Source: Paenibacillus_V sp046244365
Lineage (GTDB): Bacteria > Bacillota > Bacilli > Paenibacillales > NBRC-103111
Length of the DNA: 64,000 nucleotides
Assembly: GCF_046244365.1 (NCBI RefSeq)
Contig: NZ_CP176395.1
Coordinates: forward strand, 7,440,001 to 7,504,000
Direction of reading: 5' to 3'
Shown here: one piece after another, positions 54,760 through 62,294 of the stretch
How the letters are laid out: each line of letters starts with the position of its first letter
Numbering within the stretch: position 1 is the first letter of the stretch
Notes under the pieces: generated by a model
Databases searched by the model: none
What the model was told of the DNA's origin: nothing
Seen by the model: the letters and a program-made list of their open reading frames with translations, nothing else
Made by a program: the position numbers and the translations under genes

Positions 54760-55810
54760 CCGGAAGCAGGCGCTCCGGCTGCGTGCGGCGGCTCGGTTAT
54801 CGCTTGCCGCGGCCGGCTTGCTCGTCGTATCCGGGTGCTCGCTGCTGCCGCAGGAGCCGGCAAGGGAGTCACTCCCGACGATTCGTCCGCCCAAAATTTC
54901 GCAAAAACCGGAATACCCCGTGACGAAAGGAATGCTCGAGCTGAAGGCGAGCGGAACCGGCAAGCTGATGTCACTGAGCGAGGAGCCGCTCTATTTTACG
55001 GAAGACGGCCGGCGTATCCAAGCGCTGCATGTCAAAAGCGGAGATACCGTACAGAAAGGCCAGTTAATTGCAGAGCTCGAAATGAGCGATCTAGAGGCGC
55101 AAATCCGCCAGAAGGACATTCAGGTGGCCAAGGCGGAAATCGATTTGAAGGAAGCGCTGCGCAAGGAGAACGAGCAGAATGCGTCGCTGCTGGCCAAGCA
55201 GCGGATGGACTACGAGCTGTCCCGCGAGGAGCTGGCGCGCATGAAGGAGCGGCTGGCCAAAGGGCGGCTGACCGCTCCCTACGCAGGGACGATCGTATCC
55301 TTGCCCGTCAAGCAAGGCGACATGGCCCGCGCCTACGACGAGGTAGCAGTGCTCGCCGATTTGACCCGCCTGACGGTTGCCGCCAAATTCGGCTCCGACG
55401 ATCTAAAGTCGGTGGCGGTCGGCATGGACGTTACGGTGGACATTAACACGGCCGGCACGCATCAGGGCAAGGTCAAGCGTCTGCCGGTCAATGCTTCTTC
55501 GGATTCCGGAAGCGGCAGCGGCAAATCGGACGATTCGCCGGACGATTACGTCCTGATCGAGCTGGATAAGCCCGTCTCCGGACTCAATCGCGGCACCCCG
55601 CTGACCGCATCGATCGTCACGCAAAGGAAAGAGAATGCGCTGTCGATTCCGCTGGCCGCGCTGCGCACGCAGAACGCGCGCAATTATGCCCTCGTCTCCG
55701 ACGGCAAGGGCGGCAAAGGGGAAGTCGACGTGGAAGTCGGCATGAAGACGTCGACGGACGCAGAGATCGTAAACGGCCTGAAGGAAGGCCAAAAGGTGGT
55801 CGGGAAGTGA
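54713..55810 (+). CDS. Membrane-fusion (MacA/HlyD-like) adaptor lipoprotein
   Basis: A 365-residue adaptor. A long basic N-terminus precedes a hydrophobic segment and the lipobox VVSGC (Cys42). A biotinyl-lipoyl-like part (RIQALHVKSGDTVQKGQLIAELE) flanks a coiled-coil hairpin (about 115-165, rich in E/K/Q/R), and RLTAPYAGTIVSLPVKQGD is family-typical. Beta-barrel and membrane-proximal parts follow. A Ser/Gly/Asp-rich insert lies near 262-275. The start overlaps the ATPase gene, with GGAGG 9 nt before. It should link the permease to extracellular partners in this single-membrane cell. Confidence 0.92.
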   Translation: MFMRWLTARFARTPNDRKQALRLRAAARLSLAAAGLLVVSGCSLLPQEPARESLPTIRPPKISQKPEYPVTKGMLELKASGTGKLMSLSEEPLYFTEDGRRIQALHVKSGDTVQKGQLIAELEMSDLEAQIRQKDIQVAKAEIDLKEALRKENEQNASLLAKQRMDYELSREELARMKERLAKGRLTAPYAGTIVSLPVKQGDMARAYDEVAVLADLTRLTVAAKFGSDDLKSVAVGMDVTVDINTAGTHQGKVKRLPVNASSDSGSGSGKSDDSPDDYVLIELDKPVSGLNRGTPLTASIVTQRKENALSIPLAALRTQNARNYALVSDGKGGKGEVDVEVGMKTSTDAEIVNGLKEGQKVVGK

Positions 55811-58605
55811 TGCTCCTCTATAAGCTGCTCATGCGAAAAATGTGGAATACGCGCTGGCTGACGCTCAGCGCGCTTGCCGGGCTTATCCTTGCCGTCTCGT
55901 TCACGACAAGCATCCCGATGTATGCCGGCGGCTCGCTTAAGCACGCGGCGGCCGAAACGCTCGCGGCCGAAACGAACGGGCTGCCCGCCGGCTCGCTGCT
56001 GATCGGCTACCAGGCCTCCGGCAGCGAAAAGCCCGCATCCGGTGCCATAGCCGCCGTCAGTCAGTACGTTACGGAGCAGTTGCCCGGACAAATCGGCGTG
56101 CCTGTTGACGCGTACTTCGCCGGCATGTCGCTGAAGAAAGCGCAGCTGTCTCCCGCCGATCCCGCGGCAGCCGGTTCCGGCGGCAAAGTCCGGCAGCTGG
56201 AGCTGACCGCTCAGCCCGGCCTCACGGAGCTTATCGACATCGTGAAGGGAAAGGCCCCCGCGGAGCAAGTCCGGGACGGCGTTATCGAGGCGATGGTCTA
56301 CCAGGAGACGCTGTACCGGTACGATTTGACCGTCGGGGAAACGTACAAGCACACGGTGCAGGATAGTAACGGCGGCAGCGTCACGCTGTCCGTCCGGATC
56401 GTCGGAGCGTTCCAGCCGAAAAACCCTTCGGATTTGGCGTGGTTCAAGGGACTGGATGCCCTTACGTCCGCGCTTATCGTGAGCGAACGGGTTTTCGAGG
56501 CCGAGCTGACCGGCTCGCGCAAGCTCCCTGTACAGAACGCAAGCTGGTACTATGCGTTCGATCTGCGGAATATCGAAGCCGGCGATTTGCCGGGGCTTAT
56601 CGCCGCCCTAGAACGGCTCGATACGGAGCTGTTCCGGCTGCTGAAGCAGACGAAGGTAAACCTGACGTTCCTCGAGCTGCTTCAAAAGCTGCACAAACAG
56701 AACGTACAGCTGCAAATGCTGCTATTCTCGCTTGCGGCGCCGGTACTGGGGATGATCGTCTATTACATCGTCATGATCGCCAAGCAATCGCTCGGCCGGC
56801 AGCAGGCGGAAATCGCCGTACTGCGGAGCAGAGGTGCATCCGCAAGACAGATTGTCGCCCTCTATCTGCTTGAGGGAGCGCTGCTAGGGTTCCTTGCGCT
56901 TCTCGCCGGCCCTTTGCTAGGGTGGCTGATGGCCAAGGCGCTCGGTTCGTCGAACGGCTTTCTTGCGTTTGCCCTGCGCAAATCGGTTGCCGTCGACGTG
57001 TCGGCGGATGCGCTGCTTTACGGGCTTGCCGCCGTCTTCGTTTCCGTATTCGCGGTGGTGATACCGGCAGCTGCGTACGCCCGCGCCACCATCGTCAGCT
57101 ACAACCGGAAGAAGGCGCGTTCCGATCGCAGCCCGCTTTGGATGCGCTGGTTTCTCGACGTCGCGCTGCTTGTCCTTACGGTCGCCGGCTGGTACGGCTT
57201 CCAATCGCGGCAGTGGCTGACGCTCTCGACGGGAATATCGCAGGATCAGCTGCAAGCGTCCCCGCTGCTCTTTTTTGTTCCGGCTCTGGCTATTTTTGCG
57301 CTCGGCCTGTTTGCTCTGCGTTTGTTTCCTTGGCTGCTCCGGCTGCTCGGCAAGCTGGGCAAACGGATTTTGCCCGTACCGCTTTATTTGACGCTTACCC
57401 AGCTTTCGCGGTCCGCCGCCCTGTATTACCCGCTCATGCTGCTGCTCGTCCTGACGCTCGGCCTCGGCGTCTATAACGCTTCCGCGGCCCGGACGATCGA
57501 TCTCAATTCGGTGGAACGGGCGCTGTACCGGTTCGGCGCGGAAGTCGTCATGCAGCCGGAATGGGAAGGAACGCAGGATCAGAGCCAACCGGACGGGAAG
57601 CAGTCGAACAAAATATTTTACGACGAGCCGCCGTTCGAGAGCTTCCGTAGTCTGGAAGGCGTGGAAGCGGCCGCAAGGGTGCTGAATACGACGGGCAAAG
57701 CGACGATTGCCGGCAAAGCGGCCGGTCAAGTCAGCGTTATGGGCATCGACAATACCGATTTCGCGCGCGTTGCCTGGTACCGAAGCGAGCTGTACGACTA
57801 TCATCCCTTTCAATACTTGGACCTGCTAGGCTCATACGAGCAAGCCGCTCTCGTCAGCTCGTCCTTCGCGGACAAATACCAGCTCAAGCCCGGAGATCCG
57901 TTCACGGTTACGCTCGGTCAGGATAACGCTCCCGTCGAATTCGTAGTGGCCGGCGTCATTCCATACTGGCCTGCATTGTATCCGGACGAGCGGCCTTTCG
58001 CGATCGCGAATCTGGACTATATTCACAGCCAAATCGAGCTGGTTCCCTATGAAGTCTGGTTCGACATGAAGCCGGGAGCCAAGGTCGCGCCGATGCTCGA
58101 ACAGCTGGCCGCCAAGCAGATCGGCGTCTCGGCGGTGAAGGATGTCCGGAACGAGCTGATCGATCAGAAAAACATGCCTACGCAAGGCGGCGTGTTCGGC
58201 ATACTCAGTATGGGCTTTCTCGTGTCTGCAGCCGTTTCGCTGCTCGGATACATCATGTATTGGTTTTTTACGCTGTCGGGCCGCGTCGTCCAGTTCGGCG
58301 TATTACGGGCGATGGGCCTGACCCGCAGGCAGCTGACCGGTATGCTCTTACTGGAGCAATGCTTTACCGCAGGGTTGTCGATTGCGATAGGGATCGGAAT
58401 CGGGAAATTGACGAGCATGCTGTTCTTGCCCTTCCTGCAAACGTCCGGAGAAGCGGCAAAGCAGGTTCCGCCGTTCCGGATCGTATTCGAAGCGCGGGAT
58501 ACGGTCCAGCTGTATGCGGTCGTATCCGTTATGGCCCTGGCGGGCGCCGTTATGCTGCTCGCCCACATTCGCCGGCTGCGCGTCCATGAAGCGCTTAAGA
58601 TGTAG
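55810..58605 (+). CDS. FtsX/MacB-type ABC permease with two FtsX modules
   Basis: A 931-residue permease. Helix 1 (about 18-38) is followed by a large extracytoplasmic region to about 300. The first FtsX module (about 305-425) contains AEIAVLRSRGASARQIVALYLLEGALLG. A middle stretch of several helices and a second large extracytoplasmic domain (about 560-785) follow, then the second FtsX module (about 790-925), with VVQFGVLRAMGLTRRQLTGMLLLEQ. Two modules in one chain suggest it acts as a pseudo-dimer. Start ATG 55810 overlaps the adaptor stop (TGATG). Such type-VII systems move no substrate across the membrane but work mechanically on extracytoplasmic partners. Confidence 0.93.
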   Translation: MLLYKLLMRKMWNTRWLTLSALAGLILAVSFTTSIPMYAGGSLKHAAAETLAAETNGLPAGSLLIGYQASGSEKPASGAIAAVSQYVTEQLPGQIGVPVDAYFAGMSLKKAQLSPADPAAAGSGGKVRQLELTAQPGLTELIDIVKGKAPAEQVRDGVIEAMVYQETLYRYDLTVGETYKHTVQDSNGGSVTLSVRIVGAFQPKNPSDLAWFKGLDALTSALIVSERVFEAELTGSRKLPVQNASWYYAFDLRNIEAGDLPGLIAALERLDTELFRLLKQTKVNLTFLELLQKLHKQNVQLQMLLFSLAAPVLGMIVYYIVMIAKQSLGRQQAEIAVLRSRGASARQIVALYLLEGALLGFLALLAGPLLGWLMAKALGSSNGFLAFALRKSVAVDVSADALLYGLAAVFVSVFAVVIPAAAYARATIVSYNRKKARSDRSPLWMRWFLDVALLVLTVAGWYGFQSRQWLTLSTGISQDQLQASPLLFFVPALAIFALGLFALRLFPWLLRLLGKLGKRILPVPLYLTLTQLSRSAALYYPLMLLLVLTLGLGVYNASAARTIDLNSVERALYRFGAEVVMQPEWEGTQDQSQPDGKQSNKIFYDEPPFESFRSLEGVEAAARVLNTTGKATIAGKAAGQVSVMGIDNTDFARVAWYRSELYDYHPFQYLDLLGSYEQAALVSSSFADKYQLKPGDPFTVTLGQDNAPVEFVVAGVIPYWPALYPDERPFAIANLDYIHSQIELVPYEVWFDMKPGAKVAPMLEQLAAKQIGVSAVKDVRNELIDQKNMPTQGGVFGILSMGFLVSAAVSLLGYIMYWFFTLSGRVVQFGVLRAMGLTRRQLTGMLLLEQCFTAGLSIAIGIGIGKLTSMLFLPFLQTSGEAAKQVPPFRIVFEARDTVQLYAVVSVMALAGAVMLLAHIRRLRVHEALKM

Positions 58606-58623
58606 CAAGGAGCGTGTTCCGTT

Positions 58624-59478
58624 ATGATTCACTGCGAAGGACTAGTCAAAATATACAAATCCGACGATGTAGAGGTCGTCGCCCTGCAGGGGCTGCATCT
58701 GTCGGTAGCGGAGGGCGAGCTGATGGCGATCATCGGCAGCAGCGGCAGCGGTAAATCGACGCTGCTTAACATTCTCGGAGGCCTGGACCGACCGTCTGCC
58801 GGGCAAGTTCGGGTCGGTCCGTGGGATTTGCTGAAAATAAACGAAAACCAGCTCGTCCAGTACAAACGCCGAACGGTCGGCTTTATTTGGCAGAACAACG
58901 CCCGCAATCTGCTCCCGTATTTGACGGCGCTGGAGAATGTGGAGACGCCGATGCTGATCGGCGGCCAAACCGACCGGCATTATGCCGAGCAGCTGCTGGA
59001 CTCGGTCGGGCTCAAGCACAGGATGCACAATAAGCTGCATCAGCTCTCCGGCGGCGAGCAGCAGCGCGTCGCCATCGCCATCGCACTGGCGAACCGGCCG
59101 CCGCTGCTGCTCGCCGACGAGCCGACGGGCTCGGTCGATTCGCAGACGTCGGACCGGATCATGGATATATTCCGCAGACTCAATCGCGAGATGGGCGTTA
59201 CGATCGTCATCGTCACCCACGATCTCGACTTGGCGCGCAAGGTGGACCGCGTCGTCGCCATTCGCGACGGCTTGACGAGCTCCGAAATGATCAAACGGAC
59301 GGAAGCGGAGACGGCGGCAAACGCACAGCAAAGTCATGAGGAATACGCCGTCGTCGACCGCGTCGGCCGCCTGCAAATACCGAAGGATTACTTGGAGGCT
59401 CTGCAGATCGGCAGCAAAGCTTCGCTCGAATTCGACGGCGACAAAATCATTATTCGCACCCCCGTCAAGGAGGAATAA
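58624..59478 (+). CDS. ABC ATPase (second copy) with a C-terminal SpoVT/AbrB-like domain
   Basis: A 284-residue protein. Residues 1-228 form a LolD/MacB-type ATPase: Walker A GSSGSGKST (near 38), signature LSGGEQQR (near 141), Walker B LLLADEPTGSVD and VTHDLD. After a Gln/Ala-rich linker (about 222-240) the last 44 residues read VVDRVGRLQIPKDYLEAL ... ASLEFDGDKIIIRTP. This follows the AbrB/SpoVT pattern V-x-D-x-x-GRxxIP-x-x-x-x-xxL...DKIIL. The domain may dimerise or bind DNA. The gene follows the permease by 18 bp, with AAGGAG at the front. It could replace or pair with the first ATPase. Confidence 0.9.
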   Translation: MIHCEGLVKIYKSDDVEVVALQGLHLSVAEGELMAIIGSSGSGKSTLLNILGGLDRPSAGQVRVGPWDLLKINENQLVQYKRRTVGFIWQNNARNLLPYLTALENVETPMLIGGQTDRHYAEQLLDSVGLKHRMHNKLHQLSGGEQQRVAIAIALANRPPLLLADEPTGSVDSQTSDRIMDIFRRLNREMGVTIVIVTHDLDLARKVDRVVAIRDGLTSSEMIKRTEAETAANAQQSHEEYAVVDRVGRLQIPKDYLEALQIGSKASLEFDGDKIIIRTPVKEE

Positions 59479-59481
59479 CTT

Positions 59482-62232
59482 ATGCCAACAGTGCCAAAGA
59501 CAAAGAGGAACGCCTCTTCCCTTATTTACGAAAGAAGCGAGCGTTTGCCGGGTAAGGCCTTTTTGAAAAACGGCGTAAAATCCGGTTCCTCCGCTCTCCG
59601 GCTGACGGCCGTCTGCGTTTGGATTGCAGCGGCGCTGGCGGCAGGAACCTCTCCCGCCTTCGCCTCCGGTTCCGCTGCAGCCAAGCTGGAAGAAGGCGCT
59701 GGTTCAGCGACGCTCGAAGCATCGGAAGAGGCATCCGATGCAAGCAAGACGGGCACCGGATCCGCGCAATCGGCCGCTTCCGCAGAAGCGACTTCGCCCT
59801 CCCTGCCTCCGGCCGAATATCCGCAGCTCCCTCCGGTCCCGCTCGGCGGTTCGGCAACGGCCGAATTAACGAAAGCCTTGGTCATGTCCGGTCCGAACGG
59901 CAAAGAGCATACTCTCGGCTTCACGCTGCGGGTCGCGAACGGCGGCGGAGACAGCCTGAATTTCGGCGATTACTGGGTGAAGCTGACCGATGACGCGGGC
60001 AACCGCTATTATCCGCAGCTTCTGCCCGAACGGCAGAACGATAACCGGATCGCTGCCGGCACGAGTAAGGACTACACGTTTTATGCCGTTCTCGGAGAGA
60101 ACGTGACGCTTCAGCGGCTAACCTTGGAATTGATCCGGTGGGATTTCAGCCGCCGGGATCTCATGCAGCCGCTCGGCTCCTTCGCTTTTCCGGAAGCGTA
60201 CTCGCCCCTTACGCCTGCCGGCGGCAGCAGGAGACTGGAAAACTTGGACATGGGCGTCAAGCAGTTGAAACGGGTAGACGGCCAATCCGATTCATCGCGC
60301 GTTTCCGTTACGGTAACCGTAGAAAATACAGGCAAGCAATCCGTTGCGCCGCCGGCTTACGAATACGCCTTGCGGACGGCGGACGGAGCGGTTTATCCGC
60401 TTGAAGCCGTATCTGACGGAACGGCCAAGCAACTGCTTGCTCCGGGTAAAATACGGGAGCTCGTGATCGCCGGAACGCTGCCGGCCGCAGCGTTGAAAGA
60501 ACCCGGCGAACTGCTCGTCGCCGAACGCCGCGACGGGGTCGACGTCCCTCTTCCTGCCGCCGTCTTTACTTTGCCGCCGGCCATTCCCGAAACCGCACAG
60601 GAAGAGCATATCCTGAGCATAGGAGAAACGAACGTCTCCGCCTCGGTCAGCCGGGTAACCGCCTATAGCCATTCAAGCGAAACGAAGATGAATGTCGAGC
60701 TGTCGCTGACCAATCAAGGCGAGGACACCGTCACGTGGCCGAATCATGGTTACAAAGTCCGCACGCGCAGCGGTCTCCTCTACCCTGTAACGCCTGACGT
60801 CGGCTCGGGCACGGCTGCGCTGCACCCGAACTCGCCGCGGCACTTGCCGCTGACGGCATCGCTCCCGAAATCGCTGCAGGACGACGAGCCGGTGGAGCTG
60901 CTTCTTTATACGGCTGACGGCCGCGTTAACGGAGGCTCTCAGCAAGGGGGAGAAGATGCGGCTGACGGCGATAGCTATCCCATTGCCGCCCTTCGGCTGC
61001 CTGCTGAGGCGAGTGAAGGCAATGCCGCCGGCAAGCCTGCCGTCTTTTCCGACAGCAACGGCAAGTACCAGCTGACCGTGGATTCGATTTACCGGCTGCC
61101 ATGGGAAGAGAGCGATCAGATCGTCCTCGAGGCGACGCTTGCCAATCCGGGAGACAGCTCCCTCCCCATTCCGGCAATCGATGGAAGGCTGCTGCTTGAA
61201 GGCGGGGCCGAGCTGGAGCTAAAACCGATCGGCACGGGAAGCTCCCCGTTTCTGGCCGGCAGCTCGCAAACGAAGCTCGTGTTCACCGGGCAGCTCCCGT
61301 ATACAGCGCGCTTGTCCGGTCTCGCTTTCGCCGCATTCGCCAAACCGGGAGAAGGCTCCGACAAGAAGCTCCTCGCCCGATTCGGCTCGTTAAAGCTGAA
61401 CGACGTGCCTTTCGTCAAGACGGGAGAAGCCTCTGCCAGAAGCCTTGACAGCCGCACTACCAAGCTATCCGTTTACGATGTCTTCTCCTATTCGGCGGAT
61501 GCTTCGAACCTGATCTATGCCGAAATGGAACTGGAAAATACGGACAAGCGGCTCGTCAGCCCTTCCAGGCTCGCCGGAGCGTTTCTGACAAAAGACGGCG
61601 TCAGCTATCCTGCAACCGTTTCGGAGCCGCGTCTTAAGGTTAGTCCGGGCGGCAAAACGGCGGTCGGCTTTTGGAGCCGGCTTCCGCGAACGGCATCGAC
61701 GGAAGGTCTGCAGCTCTTAGTCGGCGATGCCGTATCCGGCGGCGGCTTGGCCAAAGCCGGCCAGCCAGTCGACGGCTTCATTCATGCCGCCGTTTATGAG
61801 CTGCCGGTTGAACGCAAGGTACCGCAGCAAACGCTGAACCGCATCGAAATAGCGGGCTACGAGCTGTCGCTGAGTAAGATAAGGCCGACCTTGGGAACCG
61901 CAGCCGATGAAATCCAGCTTTCGTTCGACTATGACTTGTATAGGAAAGCGGAGCACGAGGAAGTTCCGGAAGGACACAAGCTGCTTATCGAGCTGGAAGA
62001 CGGAGGCGTTACGCTAACGGAGGAAATCGAATTGGAGGGCGGCGGAACTAGCGGTATCGGTAAATCGCTTTCGATCGGCTCCTCCAACAGTTACGCGATG
62101 AAAAAAGCGAAAGCCGGACTTTTCGAGAAAATCGGTTCCTTCGACAGCTGCACCCTGCGCGTCTACGATACGTTCCAAGGCGCCAAGCGGCTGCTGGCCA
62201 GCCAAACGCTGCGCTGGTTCGAAACGAATTGA
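59482..62232 (+). CDS. Large secreted protein with tandem beta-sandwich-like repeats
   Basis: A 916-residue protein. A basic N-terminus of about 37 residues precedes a hydrophobic segment (ALRLTAVCVWIAAALAAGTSPAFAS) with an AFA-type cleavage site. The next ~70 residues are Ala/Ser/Glu-rich. Then come at least five units of about 120-160 residues sharing the pattern V-x-N-x-G ... G-x-x-YP (VTVTVENTGKQ, VELSLTNQGEDTV, LEATLANPGDSSL, AEMELENTDKRLV and so on), resembling DUF4352/Ig-like folds. No catalytic motif. It begins 3 bp after the second ATPase, behind AAGGAGG, and ends at a strong terminator. It is probably the extracellular partner of the exporter. Confidence 0.85.
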   Translation: MPTVPKTKRNASSLIYERSERLPGKAFLKNGVKSGSSALRLTAVCVWIAAALAAGTSPAFASGSAAAKLEEGAGSATLEASEEASDASKTGTGSAQSAASAEATSPSLPPAEYPQLPPVPLGGSATAELTKALVMSGPNGKEHTLGFTLRVANGGGDSLNFGDYWVKLTDDAGNRYYPQLLPERQNDNRIAAGTSKDYTFYAVLGENVTLQRLTLELIRWDFSRRDLMQPLGSFAFPEAYSPLTPAGGSRRLENLDMGVKQLKRVDGQSDSSRVSVTVTVENTGKQSVAPPAYEYALRTADGAVYPLEAVSDGTAKQLLAPGKIRELVIAGTLPAAALKEPGELLVAERRDGVDVPLPAAVFTLPPAIPETAQEEHILSIGETNVSASVSRVTAYSHSSETKMNVELSLTNQGEDTVTWPNHGYKVRTRSGLLYPVTPDVGSGTAALHPNSPRHLPLTASLPKSLQDDEPVELLLYTADGRVNGGSQQGGEDAADGDSYPIAALRLPAEASEGNAAGKPAVFSDSNGKYQLTVDSIYRLPWEESDQIVLEATLANPGDSSLPIPAIDGRLLLEGGAELELKPIGTGSSPFLAGSSQTKLVFTGQLPYTARLSGLAFAAFAKPGEGSDKKLLARFGSLKLNDVPFVKTGEASARSLDSRTTKLSVYDVFSYSADASNLIYAEMELENTDKRLVSPSRLAGAFLTKDGVSYPATVSEPRLKVSPGGKTAVGFWSRLPRTASTEGLQLLVGDAVSGGGLAKAGQPVDGFIHAAVYELPVERKVPQQTLNRIEIAGYELSLSKIRPTLGTAADEIQLSFDYDLYRKAEHEEVPEGHKLLIELEDGGVTLTEEIELEGGGTSGIGKSLSIGSSNSYAMKKAKAGLFEKIGSFDSCTLRVYDTFQGAKRLLASQTLRWFETN

Positions 62233-62245
62233 CGTCTTGACTCCT

Positions 62246-62291
62246 AAAAAAAGCGGTTGAGCGGGGATCGTTCCCTGCTCAACCGCTTTAT
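62246..62291. terminator. Bidirectional terminator between convergent genes
   Basis: AAAAAAAGCGGTTGAGC-GGGA pairs with TCCC-GCTCAACCGCTTT. T-rich sequence follows on the + strand (shorter) and TTTTTTT on the - strand. It lies between the secreted protein and the SLH gene and should stop both. Confidence 0.88.
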
Positions 62292-62294
62292 CCT

